Assembly (NCBI GenBank): GCA_902803125.1
Contig: CADCOZ010000039.1
Coordinates: forward strand, 1-6,408
Source of the DNA: an uncultured Ruminococcus sp.
GTDB lineage: Bacteria; Bacillota; Clostridia; Oscillospirales; Acutalibacteraceae
Length of the DNA stretch: 6,408 nt
Reading direction: 5' to 3'
Numbering within the stretch: the first letter of the stretch is position 1; each line of letters opens with the position of its first letter. Positions 6,382 to 6,408 of the stretch are shown piece after piece. Position numbers and translations under genes: made by a program. The notes under the pieces were generated by a model. That model was not told the DNA's origin, searched no databases, and worked only from the letters and a program-made list of their open reading frames with translations.

Positions 6382-6408
6382 ACCCCCTCCCTAAATTCGC
6401 TGACTTGA

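Noticed and set aside
1..6408. CRISPR array, tRNA, rRNA, phage or toxin-antitoxin genes
   Set aside because: No regularly spaced repeats, no tRNA-like fold recognised, and all substantial coding space is explained by four conserved genes.

Overview
The window looks like chromosomal DNA from a mid-G+C anaerobic Firmicute, probably a gut Clostridia member of the Oscillospiraceae/Ruminococcaceae type. That placement is inferred from protein flavour, Shine-Dalgarno-rich starts, clear sigma-A style promoters and GGGGCAAAGCCCC-type intergenic palindromes. No taxonomic marker such as rRNA is present.

Layout: positions 1-57 hold two small G/C-rich palindromes, followed by a hairpin (67-92) that probably terminates the large gene. 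Most of the window (115-4002, minus strand) is one uninterrupted reading frame encoding a natural fusion of two complete enzymes. The N-terminal half is a GH77 4-alpha-glucanotransferase (amylomaltase, MalQ type). The C-terminal half is a PLP-dependent glycogen/maltodextrin phosphorylase (GlgP/MalP type). It has its own promoter (4083-4111). Upstream, also on the minus strand with its own promoter (4724-4752), is a stand-alone CinA C-terminal domain protein (PncC, nicotinamide-nucleotide amidohydrolase). A non-coding divergent region of about 330 bases (4680-5007) carries the two outward promoters and a degenerate copy of a repeat whose relative lies, inverted, at the right end. On the plus strand, a two-gene unit with a strong promoter (4938-4966) encodes a small membrane protein of the CrtO acyltransferase family and RsmE, the 16S rRNA m3U1498 methyltransferase. 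The right end (6292-6408) is palindromic repeat DNA including a 17-bp perfect hairpin.

Functionally, the fusion is the notable item. Amylomaltase disproportionates short maltodextrins into longer chains plus glucose, and phosphorylase shortens long chains to glucose-1-phosphate, so one polypeptide covers the two-enzyme route that Escherichia coli encodes as the separate malP and malQ genes. All recognisable catalytic motifs are present in both halves. At the domain joint there is an in-frame ATG preceded by GGAGG, which could be a relic of, or a still active, separate phosphorylase start. The other genes are housekeeping (rRNA modification, NMN recycling) or membrane-lipid related and show no evident pathway link to the fusion.
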